From DASPKO01 sp035628055 (lineage in GTDB: Bacteria > Planctomycetota > Phycisphaerae > Phycisphaerales > UBA1924): a stretch of 5,091 bases of DNA. Shown here piece by piece: positions 1 to 4,794 of the stretch; position 1 is the stretch's first letter; every line of letters starts with the position of its first letter. The notes beneath the pieces were generated by a model. That model ran no database searches, was not told where the DNA came from, and saw only the letters and a program-made list of their open reading frames with translations. Position numbers and translations under genes: made by a program. The stretch lies in NCBI GenBank assembly GCA_035628055.1, contig DASPKO010000115.1, positions 1 through 5,091 of the forward strand. The letters are read 5' to 3'.

Positions 1-233
1 GATTCAGCGCGGTGGGGCTGGAGGTGGTGCTCTACGTGGCGGTGGGGGGCGGGGTGGGGTGGCTGCTCGACCGGTGGCTCGGGACGGGGCCGTGGCTGCT
101 CATGTCGTTGCTCCTGCTGGGCGTGGTGGGGGGGAGCTACCGGTTCGTGCGCGAGGGGCTCGCGGCGAACCGGCGCGTCGCGAGCGAGGCGGCCGATCGG
201 CGCCGCGCCGGGCAGACGCCCGGGGGCTCGTAG
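1..233 (+). CDS. atpZ: AtpZ/AtpQ-like small membrane protein of the ATP synthase operon (5' partial)
   Basis: This small two-helix membrane protein belongs to the AtpZ/AtpQ type found at the head of many ATP synthase operons. The first complete codon is at 3, and the frame is open to the window edge. A GTG at 12 could be read as a start, but it has no ribosome-binding site before it and would cut into the first helix, so the true start is probably upstream. The visible part is 76 residues. It has a first glycine-rich helix ending in the family-like motif GWLLDRWLGT-GPW, then a second hydrophobic helix with VVGGSYRFVRE, and a basic, polar C-terminal tail ending at TAG 231-233. The family is proposed to work with AtpI in c-ring assembly or divalent cation supply, but its role is not settled. 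Its position two genes ahead of atpB supports the call. AtpQ of N-type ATPases is a close alternative name. Confidence 0.75.
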   Translation, partial: FSAVGLEVVLYVAVGGGVGWLLDRWLGTGPWLLMSLLLLGVVGGSYRFVREGLAANRRVASEAADRRRAGQTPGGS

Positions 234-369
234 GACGGGGCGGGCGGGGCGCCGGGCACGCTCGCCGACGGGCAGGTGGGCGGCTATGGTTTGGCCCGCC
301 GCGGTCCGGGGGCCTCGAACGGCCCGGAAGGGTGGCGGCCCCGTGTTTTTGTGAGGTCTTGCACGCAGC
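234..369 (+). other. Gap between atpZ-like and atpI-like genes with weak hairpins and a T5 run
   Basis: This 136-base gap has no convincing gene, since every frame here lacks a recognisable protein. An imperfect stem lies at 306-327: CCGGGGGCC pairs with GGCCCGG around the loop TCGAAC, with a two-base bulge. A 3-bp GGG/CCC hairpin at 330-341 follows, and then TTTTT at 346-350. Together these look like a poor intrinsic terminator or attenuator, or simply a leader for atpI. GAGG at 353-356 is the only purine-rich site near the atpI start. No clear -35/-10 promoter pair is visible. Confidence 0.3.
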
Positions 370-798
370 GTGGCGGCTCTGCCGGGCATATCGACCAAGG
401 TGCTGGTGTCGCGGCTCGCCGCGGCGCTTGGGGTCGCGTGCCTGCTCGGCACCGTTGCCGCGGGCGCCTGGCATGGCCGGTGGACCGACGCGGGCCTGGG
501 TGCGGGCGTGGTGCTGGTCGCCGGCGTGCTGGGCATCGTGGCGCTGGCCCGGCTGGCCCGGCGGCCGGCGCTGCTCGGCGCGGCGATCATGGTCTGCTCG
601 GGCGTGCGGACGCTCGGCGGCCTGGCCGCGGCGCTGGGCGCGTGGTTCGCATTCCGACCGGATCCCGGGACTTATCTGACGGGGTTCCTGACCTCGGCGC
701 TGGTCGCCCTGGCGGCCGAGAGCGCGATCGCGATGCGGTGGGTGGCGCGGGTGTTCGGGCGGCCGGGGGGTGACATGCCGGCGAGGTGCCTGACGTGA
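370..798 (+). CDS. atpI: AtpI-like ATP synthase accessory membrane protein
   Basis: This 142-residue, strongly hydrophobic protein has four likely membrane helices, at about residues 12-33, 40-60, 67-94 and 101-123. Basic residues flank the helices (RLARR at 61-65, MRWVAR at 122-127). The size, helix number and position directly before atpB match ATP synthase subunit I (AtpI). In other bacteria AtpI helps assemble the c-ring or stabilise the complex and is not essential. AtpI sequences are poorly conserved, so the call rests mainly on context. The GTG start at 370 is the earliest possible, because a TGA stop lies in frame at 352. GAGG at 353-356 is 13 bases away, which is long. An alternative GTG at 406 has AAGG five bases upstream and would remove 12 residues. 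The stop TGA 796-798 overlaps a GTG start of atpB, which suggests translational coupling. Confidence 0.7.
   Translation: MAALPGISTKVLVSRLAAALGVACLLGTVAAGAWHGRWTDAGLGAGVVLVAGVLGIVALARLARRPALLGAAIMVCSGVRTLGGLAAALGAWFAFRPDPGTYLTGFLTSALVALAAESAIAMRWVARVFGRPGGDMPARCLT
783..786 (+). promoter_or_regulatory. Ribosome-binding site that decides the atpB start
   Basis: GAGG lies eight bases before the GTG at 795. This GTG shares its last two bases with the TGA stop of the atpI-like gene in the arrangement GTGA. The site favours 795 over the GTG at 786, which would contain the last base of the site itself, and over the ATG at 852, which has no purine-rich site upstream. Confidence 0.55.
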
Positions 799-1757
799 CG
801 CGAGCGCTCGAGCTGATCCCGCTGGTGCTGGGCGCCGAGTCCGGCGGCAAGATGGCCGACCCGGTGGCGCACGTGGTGAACCACCCGGCGGTGTGGAACG
901 AGTCGGGCCTGTGGCTCTGGTCGGCCCACATGGGCAACCTGGTGCTCTCCGGGCTGCTGCTGGTGTTGGTGATGTCATGGGCGGCCCGGCACATCTCCAC
1001 CAAGCCCAGCGCCGCGGGCGCCGACAAGTACATCACGCGGAACCCGCTGGCGCACATGATCGAGGTCATCTGCGTCTTTTTGCGCGACCAGACGGTGCGC
1101 CCGCTGCTGGGGGAGCGGACCGACCGGTTCATGCCCTTCCTGTGGACGCTCTTCTTCTTCATTCTCATCAACAACCTGCTGGGGCTGGTCCCGCTGATGG
1201 ACCTCCAGCACCTGGTCTCGCCGGAGCTGCGCCGCAGCCACACCGCCTGGGTGGGGGGCACGGCGACGCAGTCGCTCTTCGTCACCGGCGTGCTGGCGCT
1301 CATCGCCTTCGTGGTGGTGAACGTGGCGGGGATCCGCGAGCTGGGGCTCAAGGGCTACCTGCGGCACCTGACGGGCGGGGCCCCGGTCTTCATCTGGCCC
1401 ATCCTGGTGCCGGTCGAGGTGATGGGCATTTTCATCCGCCCGGTGGCCCTGGCACTGCGACTGTTCGCGAACATGACGGCGGGGCACATCCTGGTGGCAA
1501 CACTGCTGATCTTCGCGGGCGTCGGGGTGACGCGGCTGGCGGGGGGGGGCGGGCTGGACATCGCGCTGGGGGGGACGATCACGCTGCTCTCGTTCGTCGC
1601 GACGATCGCGATCATGTTCCTGGAGCTGTTTGTCGCGTTCCTCCAGGCGTTCGTCTTCATGTTCCTGACCACCGTGTTCATTTCTCAGCTCAGCCACCAT
1701 GGTGACCACGAGCACGAGCACCATGGGGCCCCCGGCCACGAGCACGCCCACGCGTGA
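795..1757 (+). CDS. atpB: ATP synthase Fo subunit a
   Basis: Subunit a forms the two proton half-channels beside the c-ring. From GTG 795 the protein has 320 residues, longer than E. coli subunit a (271). The extra length comes from the N-terminus, a polar stretch at about 136-160, and a His-rich tail. Hydrophobic helices lie at about 47-62, 112-135, 161-179, 198-219, 229-243 and 262-298. The signature LRLFANMTAGH at 221-231 contains the essential arginine R222 (E. coli R210), with N226 as the conserved asparagine. The last helix carries E277 and Q284 in ELFVAFLQAFVF, matching E. coli positions 245 and 252. H231 sits where E. coli has E219, and E277 where it has H245. This is the swapped pair also seen in mitochondria and many bacteria. 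The last 20 residues contain nine histidines. Alternative starts are GTG 786 and ATG 852. The assignment is firm and only the start is uncertain. Confidence 0.97.
   Translation: MTRALELIPLVLGAESGGKMADPVAHVVNHPAVWNESGLWLWSAHMGNLVLSGLLLVLVMSWAARHISTKPSAAGADKYITRNPLAHMIEVICVFLRDQTVRPLLGERTDRFMPFLWTLFFFILINNLLGLVPLMDLQHLVSPELRRSHTAWVGGTATQSLFVTGVLALIAFVVVNVAGIRELGLKGYLRHLTGGAPVFIWPILVPVEVMGIFIRPVALALRLFANMTAGHILVATLLIFAGVGVTRLAGGGGLDIALGGTITLLSFVATIAIMFLELFVAFLQAFVFMFLTTVFISQLSHHGDHEHEHHGAPGHEHAHA
1541..1574 (+). repeat. Long G homopolymer runs inside atpB (G9 and G7)
   Basis: A run of nine G at 1541-1549 is followed after one C by GGG, and a run of seven G lies at 1568-1574. They encode the glycine-rich loop AGGGGLD and the following LGGT between helices of subunit a. 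The reading frame is intact through both runs, and the conserved last helix follows correctly. Such runs are prone to slippage and to sequencing errors, and could form G-quadruplex structure. Confidence 0.6.
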
Positions 1758-1761
1758 ATAA

Positions 1762-1793
1762 CGGGCCGACATCCCGGCCCGCGCCGCGGGCCG
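1762..1793 (+). promoter_or_regulatory. Two mutually exclusive hairpins upstream of atpE
   Basis: Five bases after the atpB stop, CGGGCCG (1762-1768) pairs perfectly with CGGCCCG (1775-1781) around a six-base loop. The same right arm, extended by one base to CGGCCCGC (1775-1782), also pairs perfectly with GCGGGCCG (1786-1793) around a three-base loop. The middle arm cannot be in both stems, so the RNA must choose. A further 5-bp stem, CGAGC/GCTCG, lies at 1796-1808. No T-run follows, so a simple terminator is unlikely. RNA processing, stability or translational control of atpE are possible roles, by inference. Confidence 0.5.
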
Positions 1794-1811
1794 CCCGAGC
1801 TTGGCTCGTGC

Positions 1812-1820
1812 GAGGAAAGG
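1812..1820 (+). promoter_or_regulatory. Purine-rich ribosome-binding region of atpE
   Basis: GAGGAAAGG ends ten bases before the ATG at 1831. It is the longest purine-rich site in front of any gene here and contains two overlapping Shine-Dalgarno-like cores (GAGGA and AAGG). This suits the need to make subunit c in large excess over a and b. Confidence 0.5.
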
Positions 1821-1830
1821 CTGATCTGTC

Positions 1831-2160
1831 ATGAATGTTCTCGTGAAGCGGGCCGCGCTGGCGGCGGGAATGGTGATGCTCCTGGGCCCGGCCCTGGCCA
1901 TGGGCCAGGACGGGCACGCCGATGCCGGCGTCGTCCGCGAGTGGACCTACAAGGGCCTGGCGGCGATCGGCGCCGGCCTGGCCGTGATCGGCGGCGGCCT
2001 GGGCATCGGGCTGATCGGCAAGGGGGCGGTGGAGTCGATCGCGCGGCAGCCCGAGGCGGCCGGCCCGATCGGCACCAACATGATCCTCACCGCGGCGCTG
2101 GTCGAGGGGGCGACGCTCTTCGCGGTCGTCATCGGCCTGCTGGCGGCGCTGGCGACCTGA
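1831..2160 (+). CDS. atpE: ATP synthase Fo subunit c, with N-terminal signal-like extension
   Basis: Subunit c is the proteolipid that forms the rotating ring of Fo. The protein has 109 residues, against about 70-90 for typical c subunits. The extra length is an N-terminal stretch that resembles a signal peptide: basic K6-R7, a hydrophobic core to about residue 22, and possible cleavage near 23-25 before Gln26. The mature part has two helices. The first carries the glycine packing motif GxGxGxG at 54-60. The polar loop ARQPEA is at 71-76. The second helix has the ion-binding glutamate E92 in LVEGATLF. Sodium-type c subunits carry a glutamine in helix 1 and a serine after the glutamate. Here those places are I59 and G93, so a proton-binding ring is more likely. 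The start ATG 1831 has a good upstream ribosome site. Confidence 0.96.
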   Translation: MNVLVKRAALAAGMVMLLGPALAMGQDGHADAGVVREWTYKGLAAIGAGLAVIGGGLGIGLIGKGAVESIARQPEAAGPIGTNMILTAALVEGATLFAVVIGLLAALAT

Positions 2161-2171
2161 GGCTGGATTTC

Positions 2172-2221
2172 CCGGCGCGCCGCCTGATCGCGACGCGCCG
2201 GCTTGGGCGGGACCTCCCGCC
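2172..2221 (+). promoter_or_regulatory. Two GC-rich hairpins in the atpE-atpF gap
   Basis: In the 91-base gap after atpE, CCGGCGCG (2172-2179) pairs perfectly with CGCGCCGG (2194-2201) around a 14-base loop. Directly after it, GGCGGG (2206-2211) pairs with CCCGCC (2216-2221) around a four-base loop. Neither is followed by a T-run, and atpF starts 30 bases later, so full termination is unlikely. The stems could protect or delimit an atpE-rich processed transcript, or slow ribosomes and polymerase between c and b. Confidence 0.45.
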
Positions 2222-2251
2222 GGTTGAACTCCCTGGCAAGGCGCTCCGACG

Positions 2252-2830
2252 ATGAAGAAGCTCCCCCTGACTGTCCCGGCACTCCTGGCCCCGGCCGCGC
2301 CGGCTCTGGCCCACGCCCCGACCTCGGGGGTGATCCCGGACCTGGCCCAGGTCACCTCGGCGGTCACCGCCCTCCTGGTCTTCCTGGTGGTGCTGGGGAT
2401 CCTGTGGGTCGCGGTCTGGCCCAAGATCGTCAAGGGCCTGAAGGACCGCGAGGAGAAGATCCGCACCGAGATCGAGGCCGCCGAGATGGCCCAGCAGCAG
2501 GCCCGCGCGGCACTGCAGCAGTACGAGAAGAACCTCGCCGACGCCCGGGCCGAGGCGCAGCGGATGCTCGAGCAGACCAAGGCCCAGCAGCAGGCGATCG
2601 CGGCGGACCTGCGCCAGAAGGCGGACGCGGAGCTGGCCCAGCTCCGCGACCGGGCCCGGCGCGACATCGAGTCGGCCAAGCGGGCCGCCCTGGCGGAGAT
2701 CTACGAGCAGGCGGCAACCCTGGCCACTGACGTGGCGGCCAAGATCCTGCGCCGCGAGATCGGGCCGGGCGATCAGGCGCGCCTGGTGCGCGAGAGCCTG
2801 GGCGAGCTCGAGAGCGTGGGGCGGAGCTAG
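2252..2830 (+). CDS. atpF: ATP synthase subunit b (peripheral stalk), with signal-like N-terminus
   Basis: Subunit b anchors the peripheral stalk in the membrane and holds the F1 head still through delta. The protein has 192 residues. Residues 1-20 look like a signal peptide (KK near the start, hydrophobic core, ALA before His21), which is absent from the usual 155-170-residue b. One membrane helix follows at about 36-57, ending in the family-typical WPKIVKGLKDREEKI. A long charged, alanine- and glutamine-rich coiled coil runs from about 62 to 150. The end, ATDVAAKILRREI at about 158-170, matches the delta-binding tail of b subunits. Only one b gene is present, so the stalk is probably a b homodimer unless a second copy lies elsewhere. 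ATG 2252 is the chosen start. CAAGG at 2237-2241 is a weak ribosome site. Confidence 0.95.
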   Translation: MKKLPLTVPALLAPAAPALAHAPTSGVIPDLAQVTSAVTALLVFLVVLGILWVAVWPKIVKGLKDREEKIRTEIEAAEMAQQQARAALQQYEKNLADARAEAQRMLEQTKAQQQAIAADLRQKADAELAQLRDRARRDIESAKRAALAEIYEQAATLATDVAAKILRREIGPGDQARLVRESLGELESVGRS

Positions 2831-2869
2831 GTCACAGAGGGTCACGCGGGGTTGGGCGGCCGAGTCGCC

Positions 2870-2873
2870 GGAG
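2870..2873 (+). promoter_or_regulatory. Ribosome-binding site that decides the atpH start
   Basis: GGAG lies five bases before ATG 2879. A TTG at 2852 in the same frame would add nine residues, but it has no better site and would place GGAG inside the gene. ATG 2879 is therefore preferred. Confidence 0.6.
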
Positions 2874-2878
2874 CAAGC

Positions 2879-3514
2879 ATGTCGCTGAGCGAGACGCATT
2901 CGGATTCCCTGGCGCGGGTCTACGCGGGCAGCCTCTTCCAGTTGGCCAGGGAGGAGGGGGGCCAGGCGCGGATCGAGGAGGTGCAGGGAGAGCTCGAGGA
3001 GATCCTCGAGCTGGCCCGGTCCGACCGTGGGTTCGCCGAGTTCCTCTCCTCGCGCGTGCTGCCGGCCGCCAAGCGGGCCGGGTCGCTCGAGAGGATCTTC
3101 GCGGGGCGGGTCACGCCCCTGACGCTGCGGTTCCTGCACGTGCTCAACGAGAAGGACAGGCTCGGGCGGCTGGTCACGATCGCGGCGGCGTACGACGACA
3201 TGGTGCAGGAGGCGTTCGGACGGGTGGAGGTGGACGTCTACACGCCCGCGCCGCTGGAGGCGCGCGAGCTGGAAGCGATCCGGACGAAGCTGCGGACGGT
3301 GCTGGGCCGGGAGCCGGTCGTCCACGCGTACACCGATCCAAAGATGCTGGGCGGGCTGCGGGTGCAGGTGGGGGACCAGCTCATCGACGGGTCGATCTCG
3401 ACGCGGCTGCGGAAGTTCCGTGATGCCCTGGCGGTCGGCGGTGCCGCGGCCCTGCGCGAGCGGTTCGACCGGATGGTCATGGGCGAGCCGGGGGGCAACG
3501 GCCAGGCGGTGTGA
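2879..3514 (+). CDS. atpH: ATP synthase delta subunit (OSCP homologue)
   Basis: The delta subunit sits on top of F1 and joins it to the b stalk. The protein has 211 residues, somewhat longer than the usual 175-185, mainly through a C-terminal tail after about residue 185. The N-terminal helical domain begins with LARVYAGSLFQLA at 11-23, the conserved start of the family. Further helical-domain signatures are LPAAKR at 61-66 and FLHVLNEKDRLGRL at 85-98. The C-terminal domain shows the conserved GGLRVQVGDQLIDGSI at 158-173, followed by the RLRKF helix. The gene lies 48 bases after atpF. In most bacteria atpA follows at once, but here the next gene is pgk, 74 bases on. The presence of delta argues against an N-type ATPase operon, which lacks it. 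Confidence 0.94.
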   Translation: MSLSETHSDSLARVYAGSLFQLAREEGGQARIEEVQGELEEILELARSDRGFAEFLSSRVLPAAKRAGSLERIFAGRVTPLTLRFLHVLNEKDRLGRLVTIAAAYDDMVQEAFGRVEVDVYTPAPLEARELEAIRTKLRTVLGREPVVHAYTDPKMLGGLRVQVGDQLIDGSISTRLRKFRDALAVGGAAALRERFDRMVMGEPGGNGQAV

Positions 3515-3579
3515 GCTGGGCGGTCGGGCCCGGGGCAGACAGGCCGCCGCGCCCCGAGTTCCGTGGGCGCGCCGGGCGC

Positions 3580-3584
3580 GAGGG
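3580..3584 (+). promoter_or_regulatory. Ribosome-binding site that decides the pgk start
   Basis: GAGGG lies four bases before ATG 3589, and the protein from there begins MAKETIEQVDV, the usual Pgk N-terminus. The frame also opens earlier at GTG 3511, which overlaps the atpH stop as GTGA, but that adds 26 proline- and arginine-rich residues unlike any Pgk. Confidence 0.65.
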
Positions 3585-3588
3585 TCAC

Positions 3589-4794
3589 ATGGCCAAAGAG
3601 ACGATCGAGCAGGTGGACGTGGCCGGCAAGCGCGTGCTGATCCGCGCGGACTTCAACGTGCCGATGGAAGGGGGGGAGATCCGCGACGACCGGCGTATCC
3701 GCGAGGCGATCCCCACGATCCGGAGCGTGCTGTCGCGCGGGGGCGCGGTCGTGCTGCTCTCGCACGCCGGGCGGCCCGAGGGCAACGGGTACGAGGCCGC
3801 GCACTCGCTCGAGCCGGTCGCCCGGCGGCTGGGCGAGCTGCTGGGCGTGCCGGTGCGGGTGCCCTCCCGGTCGGCGGTGGACGAGGCGGCCATGGGCGCG
3901 GCGCGGGCCCTGAGGCCGGGCGAGGTGCTCCTGCTCGAGAACCTGCGCTTCGAGAAGGGGGAGAAGTCGGGGGACGCCGGGCTGGCCGCGCGGCTGGCGG
4001 CGCTGGGCGACATCTATGTCAACGACGCCTTCGGGACCGCGCACCGCAGCGACGCCTCCATGGTGGCGTTGCCGACGGCGATGGCGGGCAAGCCGCGCGT
4101 CGCCGGGCTGCTGCTGCAACGTGAGCTGCGCTACCTGGGCGACATGCTCGCGGCGCCGGCGCGCCCGTTCGTGGTGGTGATGGGCGGGGCCAAGGTCTCC
4201 GACAAGATCCCGGTGCTGGAGCACCTGCTCCCCCGGACCGACGCGGTGCTGATCGGCGGGGCGATGGCGTATACGTTCCTGCGCGTGCTGGGGCGCGACG
4301 TGGGGGGCAGCCGGGTCGAGGAGGGGAGCCTGGCGGCGGCCAAGCGCGTCCTGGACCTCGCCGCCACGCGCAAGACCGACCTGCACCTGCCCAAGGACCA
4401 CGTCTGCTCGACGGTCTTCGCGGCGACGGGCGGGCAGGTGAGCGTTCACCAGGACGCCATCCCGGCGGGCTCGATGGGGCTGGACATCGGGCCCAAGACG
4501 GTCACGGACTTCGCCCTGGTGATCCGGCGGGCCAAGACCGTGGTCTGGAACGGGCCCATGGGCGTCTTCGAGTGGCCGGCCTTCTCGGTCGGCACGCACC
4601 AGGTCGCCCAGGCGGTGGCGCACGCGACGACGCAGGGGGCCACCACCATTGTCGGGGGCGGCGACACCGCGGCCGCCGCCGAGGCGTTCGGGGTGGCCGA
4701 CAAGGTCACGCACGTCTCCACCGGGGGCGGGGCGAGCCTCGAGATGCTCGCGGGGGCGAACTTCCCCAGCGTGGCCCTGCTGGACGAGGCGTGA
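3589..4794 (+). CDS. pgk: Phosphoglycerate kinase
   Basis: This cytosolic enzyme transfers phosphate from 1,3-bisphosphoglycerate to ADP, giving 3-phosphoglycerate and ATP in glycolysis, and runs in reverse in gluconeogenesis and carbon fixation. It has 401 residues, a normal length. The substrate-binding half shows RADFNVP at 19-25, SHAGRPEG at 58-65 (usually SHLGRP, so one Leu to Ala change), ENLRFEKGEK at 117-126, and NDAFGTAHRSDAS at 145-157. The hinge and nucleotide half show VMGGAKVSDKI at 197-207, NGPMGVFE at 321-328, GGGDTAAA at 356-363 and STGGGASLE at 377-385. All expected catalytic regions are present, so the gene looks functional. It lies in the same direction as the atp genes with no clear terminator between. 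Its stop TGA 4792-4794 overlaps the start of the next gene. A gap, tpiA or secG neighbourhood is more usual for pgk than this place. Confidence 0.97.
   Translation: MAKETIEQVDVAGKRVLIRADFNVPMEGGEIRDDRRIREAIPTIRSVLSRGGAVVLLSHAGRPEGNGYEAAHSLEPVARRLGELLGVPVRVPSRSAVDEAAMGAARALRPGEVLLLENLRFEKGEKSGDAGLAARLAALGDIYVNDAFGTAHRSDASMVALPTAMAGKPRVAGLLLQRELRYLGDMLAAPARPFVVVMGGAKVSDKIPVLEHLLPRTDAVLIGGAMAYTFLRVLGRDVGGSRVEEGSLAAAKRVLDLAATRKTDLHLPKDHVCSTVFAATGGQVSVHQDAIPAGSMGLDIGPKTVTDFALVIRRAKTVVWNGPMGVFEWPAFSVGTHQVAQAVAHATTQGATTIVGGGDTAAAAEAFGVADKVTHVSTGGGASLEMLAGANFPSVALLDEA

Noticed and set aside
59..773. Alternative + strand frames over the atpZ and atpI region (59-679 and 276-773)
   Set aside because: Both read as Arg/Gly-rich, low-complexity proteins. 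The hydrophobic frames ending at 233 and 798 fit known operon membrane proteins.
893..1705. Second + strand frame inside atpB
   Set aside because: It is an Arg/Gly/Ala/His-rich frameshifted reading of atpB without any domain, while the atpB frame carries all key motifs.
2129..3325. Minus-strand open frame of 398 codons opposite atpF and atpH
   Set aside because: Its composition is low-complexity and it mirrors two well-recognised genes. No ribosome site or family motif supports it.
1..3514. N-type (sodium-pumping) ATPase operon, suggested by the atpZ/atpQ and atpI/atpR-like pair
   Set aside because: N-ATPase operons lack the delta gene and have sodium-ligand residues in subunit c. Here atpH is present and those residues are not.
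3531..3556. Terminator between atpH and pgk
   Set aside because: CGGGGC and GCCCCG can pair around a 14-base loop, but the stem is only 6 bp and no T-run follows. It is weak evidence in GC-rich DNA.
3511..3588. Longer Pgk starting at GTG 3511, overlapping the atpH stop
   Set aside because: The 26 added residues are unlike Pgk N-termini, and ATG 3589 has a GAGGG site and the standard MAKETIE start. The GTGA overlap may be chance, though it could still help ribosome re-entry.
2837..3588. Repeated GAGGGTCAC at 2837-2845 and 3580-3588, before atpH and pgk
   Set aside because: A 9-base match in two ribosome-site regions is easily chance. The positions relative to the two starts differ, so no shared control site can be claimed.
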